Shown: piece by piece, positions 10,646 to 22,333 of the stretch | Numbering within the stretch: the stretch's first letter is position 1 | Layout: every line of letters begins with the position of its first letter | Assembly (NCBI GenBank): GCA_024760905.1 | Contig: CM045750.1 | Location: 14,859,419 to 14,923,418, forward strand | Direction: 5' to 3' | Length of the DNA: 64,000 nt | From: Plotosus lineatus | Taxonomy: Eukaryota > Chordata > Actinopteri > Siluriformes > Plotosidae | Position numbers and translations under genes: made by a program | The notes under the pieces: generated by a model | What the model was told of the DNA's origin: nothing | Seen by the model: the letters and a program-made list of their open reading frames with translations, nothing else | The model's database searches: none

Positions 10646-10836
10646 TCACACCTAGGGGCAATTTGGAACAGCCAATTAGCCCAATGTACATGTCTTTGGA
10701 CAGTAGGAGGAAACGAGAGTCCAAGCACAGGGAGAATATGTAAACCCCACACAGAAACTCCCAGCCCAGGACTCAAACTACGGACCTCCGTGTTGTGAGG
10801 TGGACATGCAAACACTACTTCGACTGTGTCGCCAGG
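10646..10836 (-). mobile_element. SINE B fragment
   Basis: Minus-strand head half: CACCTAGGGGCAATTTGGAA through to the inverted tRNA-like head near 10810-10836. The tail is lost at the (TA)n array. Confidence 0.75.
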
Positions 10837-11154
10837 TTGTGATGTTGCTTAAATTCTCAGAGACAATTCCATATCAAATCTTGTCGGTAAGCTAAAGGCA
10901 GTCAAACACCATATTAAAGTGTGACTTTCAGCAGGACGGTGTAGCACTACTGTAACAGTAAGTACAGTAGAGAGAGCAGAGTGCACAATCAGTTAAGTGA
11001 TATTCTCTCTCACGCCCAAGTGAAATCCTTGGCGGTACAGATACATTTTCTATTAGTCATCAAAAAAAGAGATGGAGAGGAGTGCAAGGTCATTTCGTGG
11101 TCACATTATATGAGATGACTTGAAAATGTACGTCTCCCAGATGAATGTGAATGA

Positions 11155-11206
11155 TCTCTCTCTCTCTCTCTCATTCTGTATAAACACACACACACACACA
11201 CACATA

Positions 11207-11252
<46 letters not shown>

Positions 11253-11260
11253 AACACACA
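11155..11260. repeat. (TC)n, (CA)n and (TG)n compound microsatellite
   Basis: (TC)n at 11155-11172, (CA)n at 11187-11203, and (TG)n at 11210-11249 form an imperfect palindromic simple-repeat block. Confidence 0.9.
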
Positions 11261-11261
11261 C

Positions 11262-11552
11262 AGTGATCTCTCGCTCCTTCGTGCTCCAGTCTCTGCGGCT
11301 TCAAAGTACATCGCGGGTTTTTCCAAAATATTCAACGAAATTAAGGAAAAATATGGGAAAAGTTAAGGAAAATGCCACAAAACAAGGCCAATTATGCAAC
11401 CCCCCCAAACCCCACCCAAACAAACAAAAACAAAAAAACAACCCTACTCAGCCCCCAACAAAACTACTTACATTTTTATGTGAGGTACGCATCTGTGTGC
11501 GCGCCTGTATGTGTGTATTTATATTTTATTTACATCTTATGCATTACTATTT
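11262..11552 (-). mobile_element. truncated Tigger-type MITE
   Basis: Minus-oriented copy of the family present in full at 52487-52979. It starts with the terminus CAGTGATCTCTCGCTC and shares the blocks AAGTTAAGGAAAATGC, AAACAAGGCCAATTATG and ACTTACATTTTTATGTGAGG. It stops near 11552 where a different Tigger begins, so the far end is missing. Confidence 0.75.
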
Positions 11553-11555
11553 AAC

Positions 11556-12411
11556 GTTTCCTAACCTGGGGTTTTCGTAAGTAGAGGTGTATTTTACATG
11601 TAAAACGTGTGATTCGTTCCAAGGCTCCCAAGACTACCCCATAAACCCTTTAAAAATGATAAAGGTACACCAATTTTGTATGAAATATGTGTTAAAAGTA
11701 AACGAAAATTATTTACCTTTTTTTAAGTCTCTCGAACCACCCATGCGACGCTTTAAAGTCCGGGGGTTGCTGGTCTGAAGAAGTCTCACCCCCACCCCCC
11801 TTCACAAGGTCTTTAAATATGGTGGTTGCTTTTTTCCGAAATAATCGCCTTCGTCACTATATCTCCGCTTTTAAAGTCTCCTTCTGCTTCAATATCGTCC
11901 CGATTGTAGAGGGGTTTCGGCCATACTCCTTTGCGATTTCTCTCAACCGCATCCCACTTTCGTATTTGTTTATCTCCTGCTTCACTTCGATTGATAACGG
12001 AGCCCACTTCTTCTTTTCGGTGTCACCGGGAATCACTTTCTTGGGGTCCATGATGGATAACGAAATATAATGCTGCAATGATCACTCTCAAAAAACTCAC
12101 GAGCCAACAGTCCTGTTCAACTCTCCTTCACACACAAACAGGAAATGACAAACAGGAAGAATGAGTACAGTTCAGCTCCCTCCTGGCCAATGGGAGGCCA
12201 GCGGGGCAGGATGTTTGGAGACAGCCAATGAGAGAGCAACTCGCACATTGTTTGAATGTGTGAATGGCGCATTTCAATTTTTGCATGGCGCGTTTGGCGC
12301 TTTTTGTAAAAAGAGGTTGCTTTCATAAAAAGGGGACGAAAATTTAGGAAAATGTTTTTCGTAACCTGAATTTTTCGTATTCAGAGGTTTTTGTAAGTAG
12401 AGGGCCGACTG
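11556..12411 (-). mobile_element. Tigger/pogo DNA transposon (partial)
   Basis: The right terminus (12411) reads CAGTCGGCCCTCTACTTAC on the minus strand. The interior contains the transposase N terminus (separate entry) and the CCAATGGGAGG motif shared with the MITE at 17262. The left end lacks the matching terminal repeat, so the copy is truncated at the junction with the MITE at 11552. Confidence 0.7.
11857..12051 (-). pseudogene. Tigger transposase N-terminal fragment
   Basis: A 64-residue frame begins at an ATG (12049-12051) with MDPKKVIPG. It contains KQEINKYESGMRLREIAKEY and RNPSTIGTILKQKE, the first helix-turn-helix (HTH_psq/CENPB-N type) of Tigger-like transposases. The frame stops after KAEI, just after that helix-turn-helix, where active proteins continue into the second DNA-binding and DDE domains. 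It is an inactive relic. Confidence 0.8.
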
Positions 12412-12434
12412 TATATCTATCTATCTATATATAA

Positions 12435-12469
<35 letters not shown>

Positions 12470-12555
12470 CACACATACACACACACACACACACACACAT
12501 GTCAGTGAAGGCACAAGACTATACTTTCCAATTCATGAAAAGAGAATTTGTTAGT

Positions 12556-12901
12556 GGTGGTACGGTGGTGTAGTAGTTATCACATCTGCCTCACAGCAAA
12601 AAGGTCCTGAGTTCAATTCCCAGCTCGGGTGTTTCTGTGTGGAGTCTGCATGCTCTCCCCATGCTTGTGTGGGTTTCCTCCGGGTACTCTAGTTTCCTTC
12701 CACAGTCCAAAAACATGCACAGTAGATTAATATGTTTGTTCGAAATTGCCCGTAGGTGTGAGTATGAACAGTTGTGTGAGTGTCGGCTCTGCGATGGCCC
12801 GGCCAGGGTTTACTCTGCCCTCACCCGGAGTCGGCTAAGATGGGTGCCAGCCTCTCCATGACCCATTAGGATTAAACGGTTCAGAAAATGAATCAATGAA
12901 T
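12556..12901 (+). mobile_element. SINE B, nearly complete
   Basis: From GGTACGGTGGTGTAGTAGTT to AAAATGAATCAATGAATTAG. The A-box-like and B-box-like (GAGTTCAATTCCC) sites are recognisable. A (TA)n/(CA)n block at 12415-12500 precedes it. Confidence 0.85.
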
Positions 12902-13503
12902 TAGAAGTTTTAGAATTTGCCTGTATATTTTCAGTAACGTAATTATTTTTCAATAAGCACAGGCAGACGACAGGATATCATTAGTGCAAGCTTTTCTTTT
13001 CTAATTGAAAGGGCATATGTTAACTTATTTACCATGGATCCATAATCGTTGGTCTTGGGCGTAATGTCGAAGGGAAGTACACTGCTGGATAGAAAGAGCT
13101 AATGAATGCTGCCACCATGGGAGAAAGCCTTTACAAAGGGGGCGAATGGAAGGATTAAATTAACGCCAGCGTGGCCTGCCCTTCCGTTCAAAGCTGCAGG
13201 GTGACCCATGTGCTGCCTCCTGTTGAGCCTGAATTATTGATGAGAGCCAAGTTGAACATCGTCCAATGGAGAACAGTGTTAGACTGGAAAAAGAGCTTGA
13301 AGACTAATGACGGGCTATTAACAGTTTGAATTATGAAAATGGAATCAGTTTATTGGTGAATGTGGAAAATATATACACTGCAGTACTTTCTGTCTCGACA
13401 ATTAAAATAGTTTGCAATGAATTTAGGACCTAATTTTGAAAGAAAAATATATTTACATACGTATCTAATATGAAATCTACCGTTGCTATATTCATAGTTT
13501 TAA
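12902..13503. other. non-repetitive block, candidate conserved noncoding element
   Basis: No repeat family recognised. 13010-13330 has balanced composition with homeobox-core-like TAAT and ATTA motifs (for example near GAATTATTGATGAG at about 13231) and several GCC-rich blocks, and no coding frame. It is one of the longest unique stretches in the window and a candidate enhancer. Confidence 0.3.
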
Positions 13504-13716
13504 AAAGGGAAGCATAGTGTTCTAGTAGTTAGCGTGTCCAGCTCACCGCAATAAGGTCCAGGGTTCAAGTCCTGGGCTTTTTCAAAGCTGTTTATGTGTA
13601 GAGTTTAGAGTTTTGATGTTCTCTAGCCTGCGTGGGTTTCTTTAAGGTGCCCCGGTTTCCTCACAGTCTAAAGTCATTCATATTATGTTACATGGATATT
13701 CCCAATTGTGTGTGAG
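13504..13716 (+). mobile_element. SINE B fragment
   Basis: Diverged copy from GGGAAGCATAGTGTTCTAG with B-box-like GGGTTCAAGTCC; it ends near ATTCCCAATTGTGTG where SINE C begins. Confidence 0.65.
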
Positions 13717-13718
13717 AG

Positions 13719-14349
13719 TGGGGCCGGTGATGTAGTGGTTAGGGTGCTGGCGGCTCATGATCAGGAGGTTGTGTGTTCAAATCCCAGTTAGATCCCCACT
13801 GCGCTAAAACCCCTGGGCAAGATCTTAACCACAAGTGTGTCTCTGTTCTCCCAGCAGTATAAATACTGACTTACTTAAGTCTATTGGGTTTTTACACCCG
13901 AGCCGAGTGGTTCATCAGGCCGGTGCTTATCCCCGGTTTCCGTAGCATGAAGCGACCAGGAGCTCAACTCCTCCTGGATGGGACGCTAGTCCATCGCAGG
14001 TTACCCTCCCAGTATATATATTTTTTTACTGGTACCCATTTATACTGTTGGGTGAACAGAGGCACACTTGTGGTTGAGACCTTGCCCAGTGGTCTTAGCA
14101 CAGTGGGGGTCTCAGTGGGATTTGAACTCACAACCTCCCGATCATGAGCCCAGCACTCTAACCACTACACCACCGACCCCACGCAAAGCAGTATAAATGG
14201 GTACCAGTAAAAATATACTGGGAAGGTAACCTGTGATGGGCTCGCGTCCCATCCAGAAGAAGTTGTACTCCTGGTAGCTTCACACTCTGGAAGCCGGGGA
14301 TAAGCATCAGCCTGATGAGCCAATAGGCTCGGGTGTAAAAAGCCCACAT
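13719..14349 (+). mobile_element. SINE C interrupted by an inverted SINE C
   Basis: The outer plus-strand copy has its tRNA-like head at 13719-13864 (B-box-like GTGTTCAAATCCC) and its tail at 14187-14349 (ending TCGGGTGTAAAAAGCCC). Inserted between them at 13865-14186 is a complete minus-strand copy of the same family, bounded by the 12-bp duplication AGCAGTATAAAT (13853-13864 and 14187-14198). Confidence 0.85.
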
Positions 14350-14518
14350 TACCTCAGCATGTTTTACCAGATGACCTCAAGCTTCCACACAATCTGTATA
14401 ACTCAGCATCAAAGTGACCAGAAATAATTTTGCTTCCTCAAAGTCCTGACACAGAGTGAGATGATCCTTCTCAGTGATTCTGTTTTTTTATTTGTTTGTT
14501 TGTTTTTTTCAGAACTCA

Positions 14519-14806
14519 ATCATTCGTTTGCTGAACTCCTTGATCGTATTAGGGTTGCCGGGAAACTGGTGCCTGTCTCAGTGGACACTGGGCAAAGGTT
14601 GGGAACACCCTAAACACACCATCACACTCATCCCTCTCGGCTGTTTGGAAAAGGCAAATAGTTTTTAGACTGTGGGAGGGAACTGGAGTAAACCCGTGCA
14701 AGCAGAACAAGCACACTTCACACAGAAACGCCCTCACCAAGCCTGGGACTCAAACCTATGACCTTCTTTCTGTGAAGTGAAAGTGGTAACTACTACACCA
14801 CCATAA
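14519..14806 (-). mobile_element. SINE B copy
   Basis: Diverged minus-strand copy from the tail (TTTGCTGAACTCC) to the inverted head (CTACACCACCATAACAC). Confidence 0.7.
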
Positions 14807-15360
14807 CACGTTTTTCTATTTTACGATGCAATTATAAGTTGAACTGAGTAACCATATATGGTGTGTTTTATCAACATTTCAGGGCGTAAAGCAACAAAAT
14901 ATGATTTTTATGAATATGAAACTATACTAGACAGATTGCGAGAATAATCCGACATGACTGATGTATACAGATTTCGCAGAGCTTGTCTTTCAGGACATTC
15001 TTGGTGAACAACAGAGTGTACTGAATGCAGCTAATAGAGCACAGTTGGGATTAAAGACTTAAAATCTCTGTTAATTATGTACCATAATTATTTTCCAGTT
15101 CAGGATTTGAGATTTGTTTATAAATGGAATGCCTGGATATTGCAGCAGCTACTACTACAATTAATATCCACCAGTATCCATATTTATATTTAAAATATGT
15201 TTATTCAGTGATATCAATAGAAATCTTGCCATGCACTGATTCAGGCACCGCTGACACCATATTTCAAAAATTATAATGAATAAATGCACATTTAATGAGT
15301 AATACTTTTGCGTTATATATTTAGTATCGAATGGGCAAAAAATTGGTCAAATTTTTGCAT
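14807..15360. other. AT-rich sequence with nothing recognised
   Basis: No coding frame above background and no recognised repeat. Confidence 0.4.
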
Positions 15361-15361
15361 T

Positions 15362-16060
15362 TTTCATCATCATCATCATCATCATCACCTTTCTAGGCTT
15401 AAACTGGGTTCAGGTCGTGGGGGCAGCAGCCTAAGCAATGAGGACCAGACATCCTTCTCAATCACCACTTCCTTCAGCTCTACCATTTGGACACTGAGGC
15501 GTTCCCAGACCAACCAAAGGACATAACCCCTCCAGCGTGTTCTGGGGCGACCCTGAACTATTTTCTCTGTTGGACATGCCAGAAACACCACACCAGGGAG
15601 GTGTTTGGGAGGCATTTTAACCCGATGCCCAAGCCACCTCAACTGGCTCCTCTCAACGCGAAGGAGCAAAAGTTCTACTCCAAGCTCCTCCTGGATGACT
15701 GAGCTTCTTCCAGTATCACTAACAGAGAGCCCTACCACCCTGTGAAAGAAGCTCATTTCAGCCACTTGTATCTGCAATCTTGTTCTTTTGGTCCCTACCC
15801 AAAGTTTGTGACCATAGGTAAGGGTTGGAATGTATTGTGGCTCAGCTCTGCCTTTACTGTGTACTGGCAAGGGGAAAGTGTGACCTTATATCTCCATTAG
15901 GTGGTCTTCTGAAGCACGGTTTGTCTGGATCTTCACCTAGGACCTGTTTGCCTTGCATAACCCTACCATTGCCAACACAGCTCCTGGGATTTTTAGGACA
16001 TGCAAATCCCTCCACCACGATAAGGTGGCGATTCAGGGAGGGGTTTTTCCATTCAATAAT
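15362..16060 (-). pseudogene. LINE reverse-transcriptase 3' fragment
   Basis: A 161-codon minus frame (15385-15870) reads TLTYGHKLWV, AEMSFFHRVVGLS, ELGVELLLLRVERSQLRWLG, then GRPRTRWRGYV and SLLRLLPPRPEP. This is the C-terminal region after the RT domain of a widespread fish LINE. The 3' tail is a (GAT)n tract at 15365-15388. Sequence at 15890-16050 resembles another part of the same repeat class but is out of frame. Clade not resolved. Upstream RT and endonuclease domains are missing. Confidence 0.75.
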
Positions 16061-16289
16061 TCTGAAACACTTGGCCTTATCTTATCTTATAAAAATATGC
16101 TGGATTTACCAGGAAGTAAAAGTTTTATTTTGCTCTCATTCAAAGGCTCGTTAAAATATTACCTTGATATTTGCAAGGATTACGAAGAACATCCTTTTCA
16201 TGAATCCAGTTCATTTTTATAAGATTATGATTAGGGGAATCATTGAATGTTAACAATTGGCCCCTTTTCACACCCCAATCGATACATAC

Positions 16290-16645
<356 letters not shown>

Positions 16646-16646
<1 letters not shown>

Positions 16647-17149
16647 CCTGGTAACTTTTAATCAGTAACAACCTGACATATATGCATGACGTATAAACAA
16701 CATGACATCGGTGTCGATACAATCATTTCCTGTGACCTGAAAGGCTGCTTAATGATGCATGTACTCGAATAAAAGCTTGGATTCCGCCCAAGGCTTCGCA
16801 GCTGTAAATGTCACTGTATTTGCCCTGAATGGAGCTATAATGTTCGCCTGGAACAGAGCTTTTAGGCAGGCAGCTACAGCACCTAAGTACCATCTCAATC
16901 ACATTTATGGGCTCTGTGTTTGTGTTTGTCATGTCAGGAAGGAAAAGGACAGTAAAGTATTATTCCCATTGAAACACTGGGTGCATTTATGTGTTTATCT
17001 TTTTACAGTGCCATATACTTCCGAAATGGGTTTTACACACAATGATTTTCATGCAAATTAACAAAGTAACATGATCTCAGGTGTTATTTAACTGGTAGTA
17101 AAACCTAACTTCATAACCTGATGTGGCACATTGTATATCTTTCCTCAGT
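16646..17149. other. unassigned; candidate conserved block at 16730-16930
   Basis: Unique-looking sequence of balanced composition without repeat signatures or a credible gene. Candidate regulatory element only. Confidence 0.25.
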
Positions 17150-17248
17150 CAATCATTTGCTGAACTGCTGAACCGTACTCCGAGGGTCGCAGAGAAGCCC
17201 ATGTCAGCTGAAACAGGGTGAAGGCGTGGTACGCTCTGAGCAAAATAA
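17150..17248 (-). mobile_element. SINE B tail fragment
   Basis: Minus-strand tail piece (TCATTTGCTGAACTGCTGAACC, CATGTCAGCTGAAACAGGG). The remainder is absent. Confidence 0.5.
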
Positions 17249-17261
17249 ATACAGTGGTACC

Positions 17262-18131
17262 TCACCTTATGAAATTAATCCGTTCCAGAGCCTTTTTCGT
17301 AACGTGGATTTTTCGTAAATTGAACCGCATTTTACATGTAAAACATGTGATTCGTTCCAAGGCCCCCAATACTACCCCCTAAACCCTTTAAAAATTATAA
17401 AAGCATACCTTTTAAGACCTCCTTCCACTTTAATATCGTACCGATGGCAGACGGGTTTGGCCATATTCCTTTGCGATATCACTCAGCCACATGCCACGAG
17501 CCCGCTTCTTCTTCTCACTCACACCGGAAATCACACACGTGTGTGTGTGTGTGTGTGTGTGTGCACGTATGTGTTGACCATGTCTTCTTAGTAGAGTTAT
17601 AATCTTACAAATGTTAATGGCAGGTTAAAAGCCTGAGTCAAAAAATAAAGTCGCAATGACTCAAAAAACTCATGAAACAACAATAACTCTGTCCTTTACA
17701 CGAAAAGCATTATGGGAGATGCAGCTCCATAATAGCCAATGGGAGGGAGCTGCATCATCCCTCCTAGCCAATGGGAGGCCAGCGGGGCAGGATGTTGGGA
17801 GATAGCCAATAGAAGGGAGCTGCGTCATCCCTCCTAGCCAATGGAAGGCCTATGTTACGGAGAGAGAGATGGGAGGCCAGTGTTGCGGGATGTTGGGAAA
17901 TAGCCAATGGGAGGGAGCTGCATCATCCCTCCTAGCCAATGGGAGACCAGCAAAGCGGGATGTTGGAAGATAGTCAGTGGAGAGCAGCTCGTGCATTGTT
18001 TGAATGGCATGTTTGGTGCATTTCGTAAGGAGAACTTGTTTTGTATACAGACACAAAACATTTTGGGAAATGTTTTTCGTAACCTGGATTTTTTGTTTGC
18101 TGGGACTATCGTAAAGTAAGGTACCACTGTA
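17262..18131. mobile_element. Tigger-type MITE with CCAAT minisatellite
   Basis: Complete element: it begins CAGTGGTACCTCACCTTATG after TA and ends with the inverted counterpart of CAGTGGTACCTTACTTTACG before TA. The interior shares blocks with the Tigger at 11556-12411 (ATTTTACATGTAAAAC and a degraded transposase region at about 17400-17500), so it derives from that autonomous family. A (TG)n at 17538-17562 and a 70-bp tandem repeat at 17734-17978 are internal. Confidence 0.8.
17734..17978. repeat. 70-bp tandem repeat with repeated CCAAT boxes
   Basis: Units start AGCCAATGGGAGG at 17734, 17804, 17902 and (decayed) 17972. Each unit carries a second CTCCTAGCCAATGG about 30 bp in, giving at least six CCAAT boxes. 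The middle unit has a roughly 28-bp insertion containing GAGAGAGAGATGGGAGGCC. Confidence 0.8.
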
Positions 18132-18954
18132 ATAATTTTCTTTTTTTTTATTATTATTTTGTGTCTGCTGTTCAGTAGAATGGTTTTCTTTACTATGAAC
18201 GTCCTCATAAACACATGGTCAGAATTGTGATTTTTTTTTTTGCAATACTAAAGTGCCAACATTGATTGCAGCTCTATTTATGATTCAGTATTGCTGTGGC
18301 AGTACAGTAGACATTTAGCATGGAGCACTAAGACAGGCTCAGCTGGTCTTAGTAGGGTGATGGAGAATCATACTTCTCCAAGGATGGCATGTTGATCGAT
18401 TATGCTGATTGGAATGTTTCTGTATGGTGTTCAATCCCAAGCGTGGGGTTTATAAATCATTCTGTTTCACACCTCGGATGCAGTGGAGGCTTTGCTTGCT
18501 CTATCTCAATCAGCCTTGTCGGCTGTAGGCTGGCCTGCTGGGACCTTAGTCAGCTAGATTTTATATGGTCTTTTAGGATGCTTTACCTCAAAAACTTAAA
18601 CAGCCAATAGAAGAGCCAGTGTCATTGTGCATGAAGCTTTTAAATGCACTCAGTGGCCCCAAAAGGTCACCTTTTAATAGAATGATCTACATTAATACCA
18701 GTAACCATCCCACAGTGAAAAATATTATCAAAGACTCAGCAGCTTTAAAGGTTACATTTGAAATTGGATGCTAATTTTTCCTTCTCCAGAAAAACCTCAA
18801 GTGTTTTCAAAGTTGTTTACTTATTATTATTACTTACTTGTTTTCAAATATTTACTTGATCTACCAGCGTTGTACTTAACACTACATGGATTCATCAAAC
18901 TACCATATAAAAAACAACCAATCTTAAATTACCTATATTATACTTGGGAGAGAA
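18132..18954. other. unassigned intergenic sequence
   Basis: A/T runs at about 18140 and 18230. No repeat or gene recognised; short frames only. Confidence 0.35.
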
Positions 18955-18957
18955 TAT

Positions 18958-19285
18958 GGTAGTGGTGGCCTGGTGATAAAGGGTGCTGGATCGCTGATCC
19001 TAAGGTTGGGGGTTTGAGTCCCACTCTCCACAAGGTTGTCACTGCCCCCCCAGTGCAGCTAACTGGGATATCAAAGGCCGTCCATGTCTCTCACTGTCTA
19101 TGGTGAGAGGTTCATGTAAAAGAACCATTGCTGACTTTCGCCTTCTGCGTGTTTCTTGTTAAAGGGTTGTGTCAGGAAGGGCATCCGATGTAAAAAACCT
19201 ATGCCAAATCAAACATATGAATCAGGTGATTTGCTGTGGTGACCCTTGAAAAAGCGAAAAAGCCGAAAGGAAAAAATATATATAT
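18958..19285 (+). mobile_element. SINE A with RTE-type 3' end
   Basis: tRNA-like head GTGGTGGCCTGGTGATAAAG with B-box-like GGGTTTGAGTCCC, then the SINE A body. It then has the RTE 5'UTR module GTCAGGAAGGGCATCCGATG and the RTE 3' end (GATTTGCTGTGGTGACCC ... GCCGAAAGG). Confidence 0.85.
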
Positions 19286-19357
19286 ATTGGGTGAGAATAT
19301 ATTCAGATCAGAAGTGAAAAAATGTAGGAGAGATGAACTACTCATGAGATTTTAAAA

Positions 19358-19671
19358 TGTATTCATTTTCTGATTTTCTTAAACCTGCTATGGCCATGGG
19401 GAGACTGATGCCTATCACAGCCTACTCTGAGTGAAAGGGTACACCATGAACAGTTTGCCAGTCAAGTCAACACAAACACACACACACGCGCGCGCACACA
19501 CCTAGAAGTAATCTGCTACAGCCACTAAGGTTAATGTGTGTATCTTTGGACTGTTGGGGGAACTGGAGTTCCCCTAGTTATTACGTACACAAACACGAGA
19601 AAAACATGCAAACTCCACCCAGAAATGACCCAATCCCAGGATTTGAACCCAGCACCTTCTTGCTGTGAGCT
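19358..19671 (-). mobile_element. SINE B copy
   Basis: Minus copy with a (CA)n/(CG)n expansion in its middle (19480-19502) and the inverted head near TTGAACCCAGCACC. Confidence 0.75.
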
Positions 19672-20305
19672 TTTTATTTATTTATGTTAACTGATCTCGC
19701 TCTGAGGTTTACGAATATCCACAACACATTCCTAATTCTGTGTTGCTCTTCGCTTGTTCCTATCGTGGTTATGTAGGGGAAGATGAGAAGCAGGGCATTT
19801 GCTGCAGTGCGCATCTGTTATTCAGGAAAGTCTCTGAAGGTGTATGGGGGCTGGTCAGGTGTCATATAGAAGTGAATTATGATGTATCAAACTGCCATGT
19901 TTTGTTGGCCCCATCAGCACTGTACCAAGCTGAAGCATGACTCAGCCTGACACTACAGAACCTACGCTGTTCACGATCCACCTATGGCTGCTAAATCCAT
20001 GCAGATAACACCCCAGGATTGCAATATGCCATTTATACGGCATTTCAGAATGATGGGAAACATATATACAGTTGGACTACAATTTATTAACTGTTACCTA
20101 ATTAATCCTCGTCATTATATTAAATATTAATTGTTTTATGAAAATATAGCAATACAATGTTTTGCATATTAAAAGATGAGGAGGAAAAAGTGATCTCAGT
20201 AAGCAGAATGGACTCACTTGTTGATGTAAAAAAAAAAAAATCTTATAAACTGTCTGTCTCTATTGTGTGATATTTAGATTCATTCATTAATAATTACACA
20301 TCATA
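19672..20305. other. unassigned intergenic sequence
   Basis: Unique-looking 19735-20030 block with no identified domain in its 66-codon frame; then AT-rich sequence with an A-run at about 20228. Confidence 0.3.
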
Positions 20306-20625
20306 TTGGGTTGCCTGGTTGTGCAGTAAGAAAGTATAGCAAGAACGTCCTGGGTTCCAGTCCCAGTTTCTGTCTGAAGTTTGCATGTTCTCCTGATGCT
20401 TGCATGGGTTTCGTTTAGCTTCTCTATTTTCCTCCCACAGTCCAAGAACATGCACATTAGGCTGATTGGCTGTTCCAAATTGCCCTAGGTATGAATGGAT
20501 GTTTATGTCTTGCCCTGCGATAGACTGGGAAGTTGTGAATGGATGTTCCCCACCATCACCTCTTGTCGACTGAGATAGACTTCAGCCTCTCTTTGACCCT
20601 AATAGGATTAAGTAATTTGGCAAAT
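20306..20625 (+). mobile_element. SINE B copy
   Basis: From GGGTTGCCTGGTTGTGCAG through GGGTTCCAGTCCCAG to a tail AGTAATTTGGCAAATGATTG. Confidence 0.75.
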
Positions 20626-20734
20626 GATTGAATGTATCATGAATTCACTTCACTTATCCCTTAACATCCAAGGATGTCATTGGGGCGCCTTCATGGTGAG
20701 ACTTGGGCTAATTTGGGCTGGCAGAGCCCATCGC

Positions 20735-20873
20735 CCTCCAGGTTGTAGAAACACGCTGACGACTTTGCAGCCTACTCTTTACGAAAGTCAGCATTGGTTC
20801 TTTTACATGAACCTCTCACCATAGACAGCGAGAGACATGGCCCGCCTTTGATAACCTAGTTAGCTGCACTGGG
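20735..20873 (-). mobile_element. SINE A body fragment
   Basis: Minus strand: AAACACGCTGACGACTTTGC, then ATAGACAGCGAGAGACATGG, ending at the CAGTTAGCTGCACTGGGGG junction. The head is lost and LINE-type sequence abuts directly. Confidence 0.75.
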
Positions 20874-21240
20874 GGTGAAAAACCATAAAGATACAAACCA
20901 TATATGAGAAACTTCACTACAGTACAAAATGTAGTCTGATTGGTTATTCAACAAGTGTAAGTCTTAAATAATTGTGGCAAAAGAGTTTATATCACCAGCA
21001 GTGAAAAATCTGAGCATCTTCACAGTCTGAGTGCATATCTAAGTCCATATAGATCTTCATCAGCAGAAGGGGGAGGGTTCCAAGATAAGAACTCCAGCCA
21101 ACATCAGCATACCAGGACAGACCACAGAACCCAGAAAGCAGAAGGATCCGGATCACTGGCATCCCAGAAGAAGAATGTGTAGCTCAGCAAAAACACACAC
21201 AAAGCAAGGGGGAGGGGGAGGGGCAGGGGGGGGGGGGGTG
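20874..21240 (-). mobile_element. LINE 3'UTR-like repeat, copy 1
   Basis: Shares long blocks with 43630-43920 (AAATACAAACCATAT-like start, CACCAGCAGTGAAAA, CATATAGATCTTCAT, AACTCCAGCCAACATCAGCA, CAGAAGGATC). At 43560-43615 the same repeat is preceded by text resembling the 3'UTR of L2-like fish LINEs. A G-rich run ends it at 21215-21239. Confidence 0.55.
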
Positions 21241-21489
21241 TTGTTATGTATACTCATAATAGTGAAATGGAAACAAAATAATTTATTTCTTGCTGAGTGC
21301 AAGCATGGAATCCAGCAGCATAACTAAAAACGAGAACCAGAAGGAAGGAAGACATGATTCACCCTGTGACGCTGGACAGTCAGCCACCTCACTGTCAACA
21401 GACCTGGGTGAGCATGTAGCGTGATGGAGCAACAACATCCCAACATCACAGTTTACCAGAACTCTCTATACCTGAGACCCCAGATCTGC

Positions 21490-21700
21490 TCCTTTACCCA
21501 ATAAAAGCGTATTAACAAAATGCTTTACGAAACAAGTACGTTTTCGTCCTCGTCTTAAAACCAGAGACTGTGTCTGAGTCCCGAACATTAACTGGAAGGT
21601 TATTCCATAACTGAGGAGCTTTGTAAGAGAAAGCTCCACCCCAAGTGTTTGTGGAGGAAATGCTGAAATCAGAAGACTGACATACCATGACCATCTTAAA
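21490..21700 (-). pseudogene. L2/CR1-type LINE C-terminal fragment
   Basis: A 60-codon minus frame contains GGAFSYKAPQLWNNLPVNVR and FKTRTKTYLFRKAF, the conserved end of L2/CR1-class polyproteins. The preceding RT is missing. It is probably part of the same element as 20874-21240. Confidence 0.75.
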
Positions 21701-21865
21701 TATATTGAAATAAATAAAAATAAAGATAATTAAACAAAGGGTCTACTTTGGTTCTCTGTACTTGAAGCCTTTTCACAAGTACAAACAATAAAGTCCAATC
21801 ACTATCTATCAACCAGACTTAATAGATTTGCAAATAATGTACAGGTAGTGCTGTCTCAATAAATA

Positions 21866-22127
21866 TGGGCGGGGTACATTATGAACAGCTCGCCAGAACA
21901 ACACACGGCAACCCACACACTGCTATTCACACTCACACTGAGGAACAATTCGGAGCAGCCAGCTAACCCCATGAGCAAGTCATTGGACTGTGGGAGGAGA
22001 CTGGAGTGTGTAGAGATAACCCACGCAAGCACGAGCAGAACATGAAAACTCCACACCCAATTAAATACCCAGGGGACTCGAACCCAGAACCTTCTTGCCG
22101 TACTAACCACTACACCACTGTGCCGTC
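21866..22127 (-). mobile_element. SINE B copy
   Basis: Minus orientation, tail-truncated, ending with the inverted head CTACACCACTGTGCCGTCC. Confidence 0.75.
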
Positions 22128-22204
22128 CTCCAATTATTTAGTTATGCAACCAATAATAAATTATTCACTCACTTATTTATCAAACTGTTTAATATTGTAA
22201 AAGA

Positions 22205-22288
22205 TGCAGGGAGGTTGGAATCCTATCTCAGTCTTCACTGGGTGGAGGTGGGGTACACCACCCCAAACACTGGGGGTACACCAGGGCA

Positions 22289-22333
<45 letters not shown>

